Shown one piece after another: positions 54,641 through 64,000 of a stretch of DNA of 64,000 nucleotides (positions within the stretch are counted from its first letter, which is position 1; each line of letters opens with the position of its first letter). Position numbers and translations under genes: made by a program. The notes below the pieces were generated by a model. It did not search any database. It saw nothing but the letters and a program-made list of their open reading frames with translations, and was not told the DNA's origin. This stretch comes from Prorocentrum cordatum (taxonomy: Eukaryota > Sar > Dinophyceae > Prorocentrales > Prorocentraceae), in assembly GCA_963575745.1 (NCBI GenBank), contig CAUYUJ010000681.1, forward strand, positions 486,084-550,083, written 5' to 3'.

Positions 54641-54954
54641 TCGATGCGGCCGCTGGACCCCTTCTTGTTACTGATACGATTGTTCCTTCTCCCTGTTTTC
54701 TTTAGGTGGGGGGGCTGCATCATTAGCGCCATCGAATGCTATCCGAACTCTTTTGTGCGATTCTTCTCCTCCTCCCCTTCCTCCACCACCTCCTCCTCCT
54801 CCTCCTCCTCCTGTTGGGGATTCACGTAATGATTCCTGTGGTGGTGGGTTAGACGTCCTCCCCCAGGGAGGGGGGGGAACTAACAAAACAACGGTGGCGG
54901 GCGGGAGGGGGTCAGTGCTTGTTCTCTGTTCTCCCTTCCCCCGCCAAGTATCCG

Positions 54955-55290
54955 AATTAAGGGTTCCTTGATGACGGAATCCTCAAGCAGAGACCCCTGC
55001 TCAAGGCATCCTTACTGAAAGAACCATTACTGGAGGAAGTAACCGTAGGGAATCCTCAATACCGAGTTCACGACTGAGGGGCTCCTCACTAAAGGTATCC
55101 CCGCTAGGGATTTCACACCTCGGGCTCTTACTCAGCCTCCTCGCTACAGGAATCCGCACTAAGGAATAGTTGATAGAAGGCGTCCTTACTGATCAATGCT
55201 GGCCGAACGCGTGCCCACGAAAGGTTTCCCACTAAACGGGTCCATACTCGGGCTCCCTTGGTACAGGCGTCCTTACGAATGAAAATGTAC
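54955..55290. repeat. Degenerate ACTAAAGGNATCC array, first block
   Basis: Loosely repeated phrases such as GGCATCCTTACT, GGGCTCCTCACTAAAGG and GGAATCCGCACTAAGG, at about 25-30-bp spacing. It resumes at 57300 after the satellite insert. Confidence 0.75.
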
Positions 55291-55291
55291 T

Positions 55292-56545
55292 AACATAATC
55301 GACCCACGAGCCCAGAAAGGGGTATAGAAATGCAAGGCATGGCAACGTTTCAAAGACACCTGATTGAGCGACGGGCAGATCCAATGCTGAGTGTATCGAT
55401 CTTGATGTACCGTGCCGAGGGCTGTGCTCTGCTGCGCCATGCTGAACTGCGATTTGCCATGCCTCGATTGTGCCCTATAGCGTTGTGGATCGAGTCCTCC
55501 TTTGCACCCGAGTCCTGAGCGAACTGATCTGGATCTTAATTAAGCTCGAGCTGTCTGAGCACATAGTAGCTGCCACAGAACTAATTGACAAGGGGGTATG
55601 CCAGGAGGATGCGCCGCGGAACGTCCCAAGGGACGCGCCAGGCGACGTGCCAGGGGGCGTGCCATGGGGACGCGCCGCGGGACGTGCCAAGAGGACGCGC
55701 TACGGAACGTGCCAATGGACGTGCCACGGGACGTGCCAGGGGACGCGCCGTGCGACGTGCCAGAGAGACTCGCCACGGGACGCGCCACGGAACATGCCAA
55801 AGAACGCGCCAAATTGCAATGCTGAGTGTATCGATCTTGATGTACCGTGCCGAGGGCTGTGCTGTGCTGCGCCGTACTGAACTGCGATGTGCCATGTCGC
55901 GATTGTGCCCTATAGCGGTGTGAATCGAGTTATCCTTTGCATCCGAGTCCTGAGCGAACTGATCTGGATCTTGAGCTCGAGGTGCCTGAGCACATAGGCC
56001 AGAAGGACGCGCCGCGGAACGTCCCAAGGGACTCGCCAGTCGACGTGCCAAGGTACGTGCCGTGGGGACGCGCCGCGGGACGTGCCAAGGGGACGCGCTA
56101 CGGAACGTGCCAATGAACGTGCCACAGGACGTGCCAGGGGACGCGCCGCGCGACGTGCCAAGGGGACTCGCCACGGGACGCGCCATGGAACGTGCCTGCC
56201 AAGGAACGCGCCAAATTGCAATGCTGAATGTATCGATCTTGATGTGCCGTGCCGAGGGCTGTGCTGTGCTGCGCCGTGCTGATCTGAGATGCGCCATGCC
56301 GCGAGTGTGCTCTATAGCGTTGTGGATCGAGTTATCCTTTGCATCCGAGTCCTGAGCGAACTGATCTGGATCTTGAGCTCCAGCGGCCTAAGCACATAGT
56401 AGCTACCCCAGAACTAATTGACAGGGGGACATGTCAGGAGGACGCGCCGCGGAACGTCCCAAGGGACGCGCCAGGCGACGTGCCAGGGTCGTGCCATGGG
56501 GACGCACCGCGGGACGTGCCAAGGGGACGCGCTACGGAGCGTGCC
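55292..56545. repeat. ~420-bp satellite, three further units
   Basis: Begins with the M3 head (ACATAATCGACCCACGAGCC). ACTGATCTGGATC occurs at about 55523, 55958 and 56360. Same two-part units as the 44.4-47.8-kb array, but with CTGAGCGAACTG instead of CTGACCGAACTG, so the two arrays form distinct subfamilies. Confidence 0.94.
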
Positions 56546-57165
56546 GGGGACAAGCGTTTCGCTCAACATATCCTGCCCAAATCCTCATGCTAGACATCCG
56601 CCTGGGCGACCTGGACACGTGAAAACAAGCGCTTCGCTCAACACATCTTCAACACATCCTCATGCTAGACATCCGCCTGGGCGAACTGGACATACGAAAA
56701 CAAGCGTCTCGATCGAGACTTCCTCAATACAGCTTCATGTTAGACGTCCGCCTGGGTGACCGTGAAAACAAGCGTTTCGCTCGACACATCCTCAACACAT
56801 CCTCATACTAGACATCCGCCTGGGCGACCTGGACGCGTGAAACCAGGCGTCTCGCTTGACACATCCTCAACACATCCTCGTACAAGACATCCGCCTGGGC
56901 GACCTGGACACGCGAAAACAAGCGTCTCGATCGAGACTTCCTCAACACATCCTCATGCTAGACATCTGCCTGGACGACCTGGACGCGTGAAACCAAGCGT
57001 CTCGCTCAAGACATCCTGGAGATCTGGGCACGTGAAAACAATCATTTCACCTGAGACATCTTCTGAATTCTGGTCCCCAGGAGAAAAACAATCCATAACA
57101 CAGAACAGGAGTTTCGCTCGAGACATCCTCAACACATTCTGAAAAACAAGCGTTTCGCTCGGGAC
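56545..57165. repeat. 75-bp array, about seven units, plus module M1
   Basis: CGTTTCGCTCRACACATCCT-type units run to about 57040; M1 follows (CTTCTGAATTCTGGTCCCCA at about 57060). Confidence 0.9.
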
Positions 57166-57177
57166 GTCGTCAAACAT

Positions 57178-57305
57178 CATTTCGCCAGCCCTCTTCCGGT
57201 CTCGTTATATTTTCCGCAAATAATTTCGCCGGCCCTCTTCTCGTCGATTCCGGGGGTAAACCTATTAGAAGAGAACCCTGGGCCAGAGCCCCTTCCGGGA
57301 AACAA
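57178..57305. repeat. Module M2
   Basis: TTCGCCAGCCCTCTTCCGG, TTCGCCGGCCCTCTTC, TCGATTCCGGGGGTAAACC, AGAGAACCCTGGGCCAGAGC and CTTCCGGGAAACAAG. It is the best-preserved copy. Confidence 0.8.
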
Positions 57306-57384
57306 GTCCTTACTAAAGTTCCTTCACTGACAGGACAACTGTCTAAGGGCCCATTGCTACAACCATCCTTACTGAGGCACTCCA

Positions 57385-57560
57385 GCAATGGCCCCGGTGA
57401 AGGCGTTCGCATGGCGTCCCAGAGAGGTATCAGTGGCTGGGCTTTGCGTGAATGTGAAGGGGGAGATCCGGGCAGAGACAGAGAGAGCAACCACTTCCTT
57501 CTGCAACATGCCCCCTCTGTGCTGTGGGCTGTGCGGGAGAGCAGCCATGCCCCCCCCCCA
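57385..57560. repeat. Duplicated segment, copy 1 (second copy 58295-58525)
   Basis: Both copies start CTCCAGCAATGGCCCC, keep a plus frame MAPVKAFA-x-RP-x-x-VSVAG-x-CVNV, then have a purine tract and TTCCT..TGC...CCCCTCTGT-x-GTGGGCTGTG. Copy 2 has a GA expansion of about 60 bp in the middle. A third partial copy of the 3' half lies near 58765-58815. The shared frame is notable, but it is short and runs into low complexity. Confidence 0.7.
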
Positions 57561-58395
57561 GACAAGTCCTCCTCCCCAAGGACTCCTTACTAAAGGGCTC
57601 CGTGCTCCTGATCCCTTACTTGCGGCATCCTGTGAAAATCGATCCCTAATAAAGGAAGCAGCACATATACCTAACTACAGGGGTACTGGCCGAGGGGGGC
57701 CCTTACGACAAACATCCTCATGGATGAGGGCATTACTAAGGATATCCTCACTTGGGACCGCTTAATGCAAGACATACACAAGATGAGCCGTTCCTAAAGG
57801 AGACCTGCATAGTGAGCCCTAACTGCAGGCATCCTTACCGAGGGGACCCTCATTACAGCCATCCTCACTAAGGACCCCTCACCCAAACTGATCCCTCTAC
57901 TATACCAAAGGGTTCCTGAGTAAAGGCATTCTGTCTAACGGGTTCAGCGTCAGGGCGAAGAACGCCTTAACAAATCCTTAATACTGATCCCTCACGAAGT
58001 AGCACGAGCATTGAACCCTTACTGCATGGATATATACTGAAGCGACCCTTCCTAAAGGCATCCTCTCTAAGGACTCATTACTAAAGGAATCCTTACTAAG
58101 GACCCCTTGCCGAAAGGCATTCCTACTGACGAGTGCCCACCAGATGCATCCGCACGAAAGATTCTTCATTCCACGGGCCCTTCTTCAGGTTCCCTTGATA
58201 CAGGAAAAACATGCTAGTGGATGCTGTCTGAGGACCAGTCACTGAAAGGAGTGCTTACTAAAGGTCCCTTGCTACAAACATCCTGATTAAGGTTCTCCAG
58301 CAATGGCCCCAGTGAAGGCGTTCGCATCGCGCCCCACAGGGGTATCAGTGGCTGGGCGTTGCGTGAATGTGCAACGGGAAGAGGGAAGAGGAAGA

Positions 58396-58417
58396 GAAGG
58401 AAAGAGAGAGAGAGAGG

Positions 58418-58455
<38 letters not shown>
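58396..58455. repeat. (GA)n microsatellite
   Basis: Interrupted GA repeat. Another GA-rich stretch occupies about 58614-58770. Confidence 0.95.
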
Positions 58456-58458
<3 letters not shown>

Positions 58459-58613
58459 CTTCCTCCTGCTACTTCACCCCTCTGTATCGTGGGCTGTGTG
58501 AAGGAGCACCCAGGCGCACCTCCCATTACTCAGGATCCCTTTACTAAAGGCATCATGAATCAGGAATCCTTACCAAAAACAAATACTTAAAAAGGAATTC
58601 TTACTACAGGAAC

Positions 58614-58770
58614 CGAGAGAGAGAGAGGAGGAAAGTAGACAATCAAACAACTGAAAGAGAGAGAGAGAGAGAGAAAGAGAGAACAACAAAGAGAGAGAGA
58701 GAGGGGGGAGAGATGGGGGGAAAGAGGGATAGAGAGAGGACAAACAAAAGAGGGAGAGAGCGAGAGAGCA
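58614..58770. repeat. GA-rich microsatellite region
   Basis: Several GA runs separated by short unique bits. On the minus strand it gives a serine/leucine-rich run inside a 369-codon frame that I reject. Confidence 0.9.
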
Positions 58771-58859
58771 ACCAATTCCCTCCTGCGTCTCCCCTTCTGT
58801 GGTGCGTGGTATGTTTGTGTGTTTGTGTGTGTGTGGGAGAAGAATTTCCCAGCAAAAAC

Positions 58860-59815
58860 AACATGTCCCCCTCGAGCAGACACCCTCAGACAGTGCCTCA
58901 TGTAAATCGCGATGGTGGAGGGCGAATGGCAGTGATGAAGACGATGATGAGAATGAGGAGGGGAAGGACGAGGAAGAACAATAGTAACGATGATACGATG
59001 AGAAGATGAAGCATGAGGCGTGAATACGTCCCAGGTCTCGTGTGGCAGAACGCAAGCTCCACTATGCCCTGGCCTCCACGCACTCGCGATCCTGAGGGCC
59101 CCAAGAGGCCGAAAACGACGAGAAACCTCCTCGGTCTTGGCCTTGACTCCTCCAGATTGTTGGGCGTCTGGGGAAGCTGCGGGCACGCGGTGCGGGCGGC
59201 CGAGACCCGCGAGTCCCTGGCGAGCCACAGCCCGGCTGGCCGGGCGGCGCAGCGCGCACCGCTCAGGCTGGCCACTCCGGCGCGGGCCGGGGCGGCGAGC
59301 GCCAGGAGCAGCGCGGCGACCCACGCCGCACAGCAGCCTCGAAGGGCGCAGCGGAGGCCCAGCCGGCGGCCCGCGGGCCGCCGCGCCGCCATGTGAGCGA
59401 CGAAGAGAAGCGGGTCTGAAGAGAGATGGCATGGCGACCTCACGCGGTGATTTACGCGGGCCGCCAGCGCAGCACGGCGCTCTGGAAACGAGGGCGCTCA
59501 CGCGCGTCCTCACGCGGGCAGCTGACGCGCGAATGTCCGCGCAGTCGAACCCGTTTTTCTGCGTCGCTGATGTGGGCGCCAGGCCCCCCCCGCGGTCGGC
59601 CAGGGGCGGCGAGCTGGGCGTCGTCGTTGCGGAGCCCAGCCGGCTGCGGGCTGACCGGGTCAGCGGCACGCGAGAGGGACCCTGGGCAGGAGTCACCTTT
59701 GATGCGCGGCCTGCCGATCGCTGCGCAGCACGCGACGGTGGCAGCCTGCGTGCCTGGGTTTAACGAGTTGGCCCCCCGCGCCCCCCGAATGCCGCTTAGG
59801 CGTAGCCCGCCCCCT
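58860..59815. other. No gene recognised
   Basis: GC-rich from about 59100 on, with open frames in most phases. No family pattern found. Confidence 0.45.
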
Positions 59816-59817
59816 GC

Positions 59818-59878
59818 TCTGCCTCCTCCTCCTCCTCCTCCTCCTCCTCCTCCTCCTCCTCCTCCTCCTCCTCCTATT
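59818..59878. repeat. (CTC)n microsatellite
   Basis: About 20 CTC units. Confidence 0.96.
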
Positions 59879-60039
59879 CCTGCTCCTTCTCCTCCATCGC
59901 CCCCCTCCCCCGTCCCTCTCGCAACGGGGCGCGCGACGATTTTCTTTGGCGCCGTCGCCGCCTCGGCCAGCAGTGGAACGTTTTCCGAATTCCAGATCGC
60001 GAAGCCGTGGGGATCCCGATGGCTGCTTCATATCCCTGA

Positions 60040-60900
60040 CGTAAAGCGCGGGCCCCATAAGGAGGCGGCTCCCTCTCGAGACTTCCTCGCGATCTACTCA
60101 CAAACCAGACTCCCGCCCAAAAGTGACGATAGTCGCAGGATCCAGATGACCCGCTCGGGTTCAACCAAGGAGGCGGAGACCCCAAGAGGGAGGGGGGGTC
60201 CCGCCCAAGACCTACTCGTCATTCACTCACAGACGAAGCTCCTGCCCGAGACTTCACGTGGATGCGGGCTCGAGAAACCCATTACCAGGAATGGATTATC
60301 AACATGAAGTGGGGACCCTGCTAGGAGGGATTCCCGCTCGATACGCCCTCGCGATCCATTCACAAACGAAGCCCCCGCTCGAGATTTCCCCCATGCGGCC
60401 CATAAGGAAGGGTTCCCGCTTGAGATTCACTCGCGATTCAGCCACAGACAGGGTTCCCGCTTGAGAAACCCTCCACATTCATGCCTGAGGGGCCCAAAGA
60501 TGATGACACTTACAAGTTTCAGATGACCCGCTCGGATTACCTGCATAATGAGGGGGCCCTACAAAGAGGGGATCTCGCTAGAAATTCCCTCGCGATTCAA
60601 TCACCAACGAAGCCCCGTTCGAATCTTCCCCCCCTCTCCGGCCTGGCGAGCACAAAGATTACGACTGTCGCAAGATCCAGATGACACGATCGGATTGCCA
60701 ACATGAAACGGGGACCCATAGGGAGGGACTCCAACTCGAGGTTCCCTCGCGATTCACTCATAGTCGGGATTCGGGCCTGAAGAGCCCACTACCCGTTCGC
60801 ACTATCAGCAGGAAGTGGAGATCCTGAACGGAAGGGCTCGCACTCGAGATTTCCTCGCGCTTCACTCATAGATGAGACTCCTGCTCGAAACCTCCTCTAG
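60040..60900. repeat. Degenerate CCCGCTCGAGATTTCCTCGC repeat
   Basis: The phrases CCCGCTCGAGA, CCTCGCGATTCACTCACA and GATGACNCGCTCGG recur about every 60-120 bp. The period is irregular and the copies are diverged. A short GT tract follows at 60908-60926. Confidence 0.7.
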
Positions 60901-61104
60901 ATGAGCGTATGTGTGTGTGTGTGTGTCAATTGTGCGCGTGACAGAATACTGTGTGCGATGGTGGTGACAATGGTGATGATCAGCGATCAGAATGGGATGG
61001 TGATGGTGTGATGACGGTGGAGTGATTGTGATGGGGAGGAGAAGGTGGTGAGGAGAGGTGCGAGGACATGCGATGTGTGTGAGAGAGGATGTGGATCAGT
61101 GAGT

Positions 61105-61284
61105 TGATGATGAAGATGATGCTGTTGATAATGGTGATGATGGTGGTGGTGATGACGACGATGCTGTTGATGATGGTAATGCTGATGTTGATTGTGATGA
61201 TGATGGTGGTTTTGATGCTGATGATGGTGATGATGATGATGATGATGATGATGCTGATGCTGATGCTGGTGATGATGATGGTGC
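61105..61284. repeat. GAT trinucleotide array at the 3' end of LINE-C
   Basis: About 180 bp of interrupted GAT/GCTGAT repeats. On the LINE-C strand it is (CAT)n and starts about 60 bp after the LINE stop codon. Confidence 0.92.
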
Positions 61285-61900
61285 ACGAGAGTGGTGCATG
61301 ATGGACCGTCGCCGAAGCGGGCCAGTTCGTTGCACAGTATGCCGCTTAGTTGTTTGTGGCGTCCAGGGCTGCGGCAACGGCGGCTCGGTGTTGGTCAAGC
61401 GTCAGCTTGTCCCCATGGACCACCGCAGCGTTCGCCTTATGGTAAGTATGCGAAGCGAGCACGGCCAGTCGCAACGCACCAGCACGCGAGAACGGGCAGC
61501 TCGCACAGTTGTAATCGCGGTCGGCTCCGATGCCGAAAAAGGTGAATGGATTGGAGGGGAGGCCTTGGAGGCAGCGCAGCACAGGACAGGTGAGGTAGTG
61601 AGAAATAAAATCAGACTGCGCGCAGCCAAAGAAGCAGTCGACTACCCCGCAGGCATGAACACGATAGCTCGTCTTCCATCCGCCAGCACGGGTCTTGAGG
61701 ATTGACCACTGCCAGGCGGGCTCGGATTTCTTCACGATCGAAAAACACTCCCCCCGCCGCTCGCCGACCGCCCCGACCGCTAAAGCAAGGAGCCCACATG
61801 CGTGGAGGCGCTTGGCGAGAGTGGTGTCGAATTTGTTAGGGCAAAGATTGGCGCGCAGGAAAGTGGCGATTGCCCTCTGCGGCTTGGGCTTCTGAGCAAC
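61285..61900 (-). mobile_element. LINE-C, 5'-truncated C-terminal fragment
   Basis: On the minus strand the last 180 or so codons of a LINE polyprotein stay open to a TAA at 61346-61348: WQWSILKTRAGGWKTSYRVH, then CFFGCAQSDFISHYLTCP (61583-61636), giving C-x3-C-x7-H-x3-C. A basic helical tail (ALRLAVLASHTYHKANAA) follows. Nothing of the reverse transcriptase is present; the coding signal starts at about 61900, next to a GT microsatellite, as expected for 5' truncation. The family call rests on the tail shared with LINE-A and LINE-B. Confidence 0.75.
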
Positions 61901-61983
61901 TGCGCTTGCCGCTGCCACCTCCATTCTCCCCGCGACCTGGGCAACATGCCAGGTCTGGATTGGGGCGCTGCGCCTTGGAGGTG

Positions 61984-62029
61984 TGTGCGCGCGCGTGCGT
62001 GCGTGCGTGTGTGTGTGTGTGTGTGTGTC
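61984..62029. repeat. (GT)n microsatellite between two retroelement fragments
   Basis: GTGCGTGC passing into pure GT. It separates LINE-C (minus) from the RNase H remnant (plus). Confidence 0.95.
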
Positions 62030-62034
62030 GCCAG

Positions 62035-63960
62035 CACATTGCCCAACAGCACCCTCCCAGGCTCGCTCTCCTTGGGCGGACCATCTACGTGGGGCCATGG
62101 GCGCTTCAATACCAGGACGACTTCCGCCACTGGATGCGGGACGCCAGCCGCAGGCGCAGGTGGGCACCGGGACTAGGACACGACTGGCAGATCCTGGCGC
62201 ACAACAGCTGTTTCACCGCAGCCTACCACGTTCTCAAGTTCATGGCCAATGGGCTGCCCGGTCAGGCCAGGTAAAGGGAAGCACGCGACCGACTACCCCA
62301 CAAATGCACCGCATGCAGGAGACCAGGCAAGACGGTCTGGCGCACCACATCCCGAAACACCCCAGGGCAGGCCTAGCGCGAACAACGTCTCGGGCCCTGG
62401 AACCACATGGACGCCAAATGGGCCGCCCTCGACACCGCCCACATCCTGGAAGACTCTCCCCCGCGGCGACTCCTACGCGGGAACGCACCATCCTTGAGTC
62501 CTGCGCCGCAGCTCTCGCCAAGCCCCTACGGCTGCTGCCCACTACTGCGCGGCGAAGCCAGCAGCGAGACTTGGTGCGTTGCTGTCGCGATCGCCTGGCA
62601 CCTAGTGCGGCCCGACAATTCTCCGCTCACAGTGACCGGCGCCATCCTGCAGCTAGGAACGCACTGCCGAACACTGGCCGCCACCTTACACCAAATATGC
62701 TACCGCCACACCATTGCCCTGGCCCACCAGCCCCTTGACCCGGACACCGCCGCCAACCTCGTGCGGGCCGTGATTATCCCCGACAGGACAGACGACCTCC
62801 CCGACGACAGCCCGCAAGACGACATCCCCTACGCTACCAACGACGGCACCGCCGACGCATGGGCTCGCAGCGACAACCCCTACACTGGCTGCGTGCCCAA
62901 CAACGTGGCCCACCTTCTGATGGGATCGGCGCAGCCCCACTAAACCCGAAGCGCCCAACGAGCGGGGGAAGAAATTCGCAGGCTTCCCATCTCCAATGAC
63001 CAGGTGCCCGCTGAAACCACACTACTCCACCTGTGCTGTGAATCCGCAACTGGAGGGTGGCTCCTCGCAGGCAGAGGGTGGATCCCCTGCCCCAGAACCG
63101 CAGACAACAACGCCACCGCCAGGTGGGACTACCGGCAGAACATGCAGGCAGCAATGTCAAACCCTCCGCTCCTCCGCACCCATCGACAGGCGAACCGAAA
63201 CCACCGTCCCAAGGTCACCTCTTCCCGACTAGGACTGCGCTAAGTGGCCCATGGAGGTTACGTTCGACGGCGGGGCACGATCCATTTGCGGCCGACCAAC
63301 GGTGGCAGGGGCTGGAGCCACGCTCTGGCGACGCAACAACGACGGGACCGCGCCCGCCCGTCTCGCCTGATGCATTGCTGCCCTACCCGGCAGAACTAAC
63401 GCGCAAGTCGCAGAAGCGGCAGGGTGCCGCGCCGGACTGAGCGCACTGGCGCACACGAACCGCTCGGTCAGAGCTGCCCGCATCGTCGGGGACAACCTGG
63501 CCGCCATTAGGTACGGCGCTGGTACCGGCAGGTGCCGGTGACTTCCGCTGGCCACGCAAATGGACACGGGGCTCAGACCCCTCGCCGAAAGAGGCTGGAC
63601 CATGTCCTGGCAGGCGGTCCGACGCCGCCTGAACGTGGCCAGTCACAGGCTAGCCACCCTAGGAGTGTTTTGGGCAGACGCCCTACACTCAGCCAGCAAC
63701 GACACGGTCAGTACCTGGACCGTATGGCACGACCGCCCAGGCTCCGAAACCGAACCCCCTCCTCTCCTTCCCCTCCCCCATCTCTTCCCCTGGACCCAGA
63801 CAGCCTCGCCGCCGCCGCTGACGCCCTGGAAACTGCCGCTACCAAGGATGCCAGACGCCCCCAGCGGATCGATCGATCGGACTTTGCGCGCTTAGGCCAG
63901 CCGCCCCAACCCCCCGCAGCGCGCTGCCCACCTAGAAGGTGCACCGCCAACCTCATCTGA
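62035..63960 (+). pseudogene. Retroelement remnant with RNase H domain
   Basis: Plus strand. The clear part is 63251-63700: MEVTFDGGARS (first catalytic aspartate), AGAGATLWRR, LPGRTNAQVAEAAGC (glutamate), ARIVGDNLAAIRYGAGTG (aspartate), then RRRLNVASHRLATLGVFWAD. This is the order of an RNase H fold, which would remove RNA from RNA-DNA hybrids. Two in-frame TGA codons (63368-63370, 63539-63541) break it, and the usual NxxAD end reads NVASH. Upstream pieces in changing frames (ALQYQDDFRHWMRDASRR; CTACRRPGKTVW, a CxxC; HILEDSPPRRLLRG; GGWLLAGRGWIPCP) may be the rest of the same polyprotein. It is opposite to LINE-C, so a separate insertion. The fragment runs to the window end. Confidence 0.6.
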
Positions 63961-64000
63961 TTTGCAACGGTTAGTTGCCCCCCAGCGTGACCCACCAGCA

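Larger units (their letters stand above)
53800..54950. other. No gene recognised; two copies of repeat R2
   Basis: R2 copies at 54190-54262 and 54555-54640 share a preceding TTC(C/A)AT(A/G)CGCGG block. A CTC-rich tract lies at about 54765-54815. No gene supported. Confidence 0.5.
57305..58620. repeat. Degenerate ACTAAAGGNATCC array, second block
   Basis: Dozens of short diverged units (CCTTACTAAAGG, AAGGCATCCTCTCTAAGG and the like). It contains the duplicated segment listed next. No gene recognised. Confidence 0.8.

Noticed and set aside
58587-59696. 369-codon minus-strand open frame
   Set aside because: Begins in GC-rich DNA and ends in GA microsatellite; no recognisable domain and no codon pattern.

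Overview
The window is nuclear DNA of a eukaryote, almost certainly a dinoflagellate. The strongest evidence is a 22-nt match with one mismatch to the dinoflagellate spliced leader at 19845-19866 (minus strand), placed at the 5' end of a non-LTR retrotransposon. In support are a protein phosphatase 1 (PP1) gene with a non-canonical intron, a family of foldback elements one of which is a PP1 intron, LINE remnants ending in a CCHC tail, GC-rich composition, and a very high load of micro-, mini- and satellite repeats. A GC-rich genus such as Prorocentrum would fit, but that is only a guess. I see no prokaryotic operons, rRNA, convincing tRNA, CRISPR array or insertion sequence.

Layout. 1-14.8 kb: no recognisable gene; microsatellites, minisatellites and short dispersed repeats. 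14.8-19.9 kb: LINE-A on the minus strand, with ORF1, endonuclease, reverse transcriptase and tail all broken by stops and frameshifts; the spliced-leader relict marks its 5' end. 21.3-24.2 kb: two foldback elements, a 750-bp hexanucleotide array and a 73-bp tandem repeat. 25.07-26.39 kb: the one convincing cellular gene, the PP1 catalytic subunit on the minus strand, three exons and 305 codons. 29.3-34.9 kb: LINE-B, minus strand. 36.4-57.3 kb: a mosaic of interleaved satellite families (64, 75, 42, 77, 151 and about 420 bp); several share an ACGTG core and recur in the same module order. A possible unrecognised gene on the minus strand (52.9-53.7 kb) and coding-like remnants (49.6-51.6 kb) lie inside this zone. 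57.3-60.9 kb: degenerate repeats and GA microsatellites. 61.3-64 kb: a 5'-truncated LINE tail (LINE-C, minus) back to back with a plus-strand remnant carrying an RNase H domain.

How it fits together. Only PP1 looks functional. The other coding signals are mostly retroelement debris. Two mobile processes have touched gene structure. Foldback elements resemble introners, because PP1 intron 2 is itself such a hairpin and related copies lie in non-genic DNA at about 9.5, 21.4 and 24.1 kb. Retroposition of a trans-spliced RNA is suggested by the spliced leader on LINE-A. PP1, LINE-A, LINE-B, LINE-C and the candidate gene all lie on the minus strand; the RNase H remnant is the plus-strand exception.
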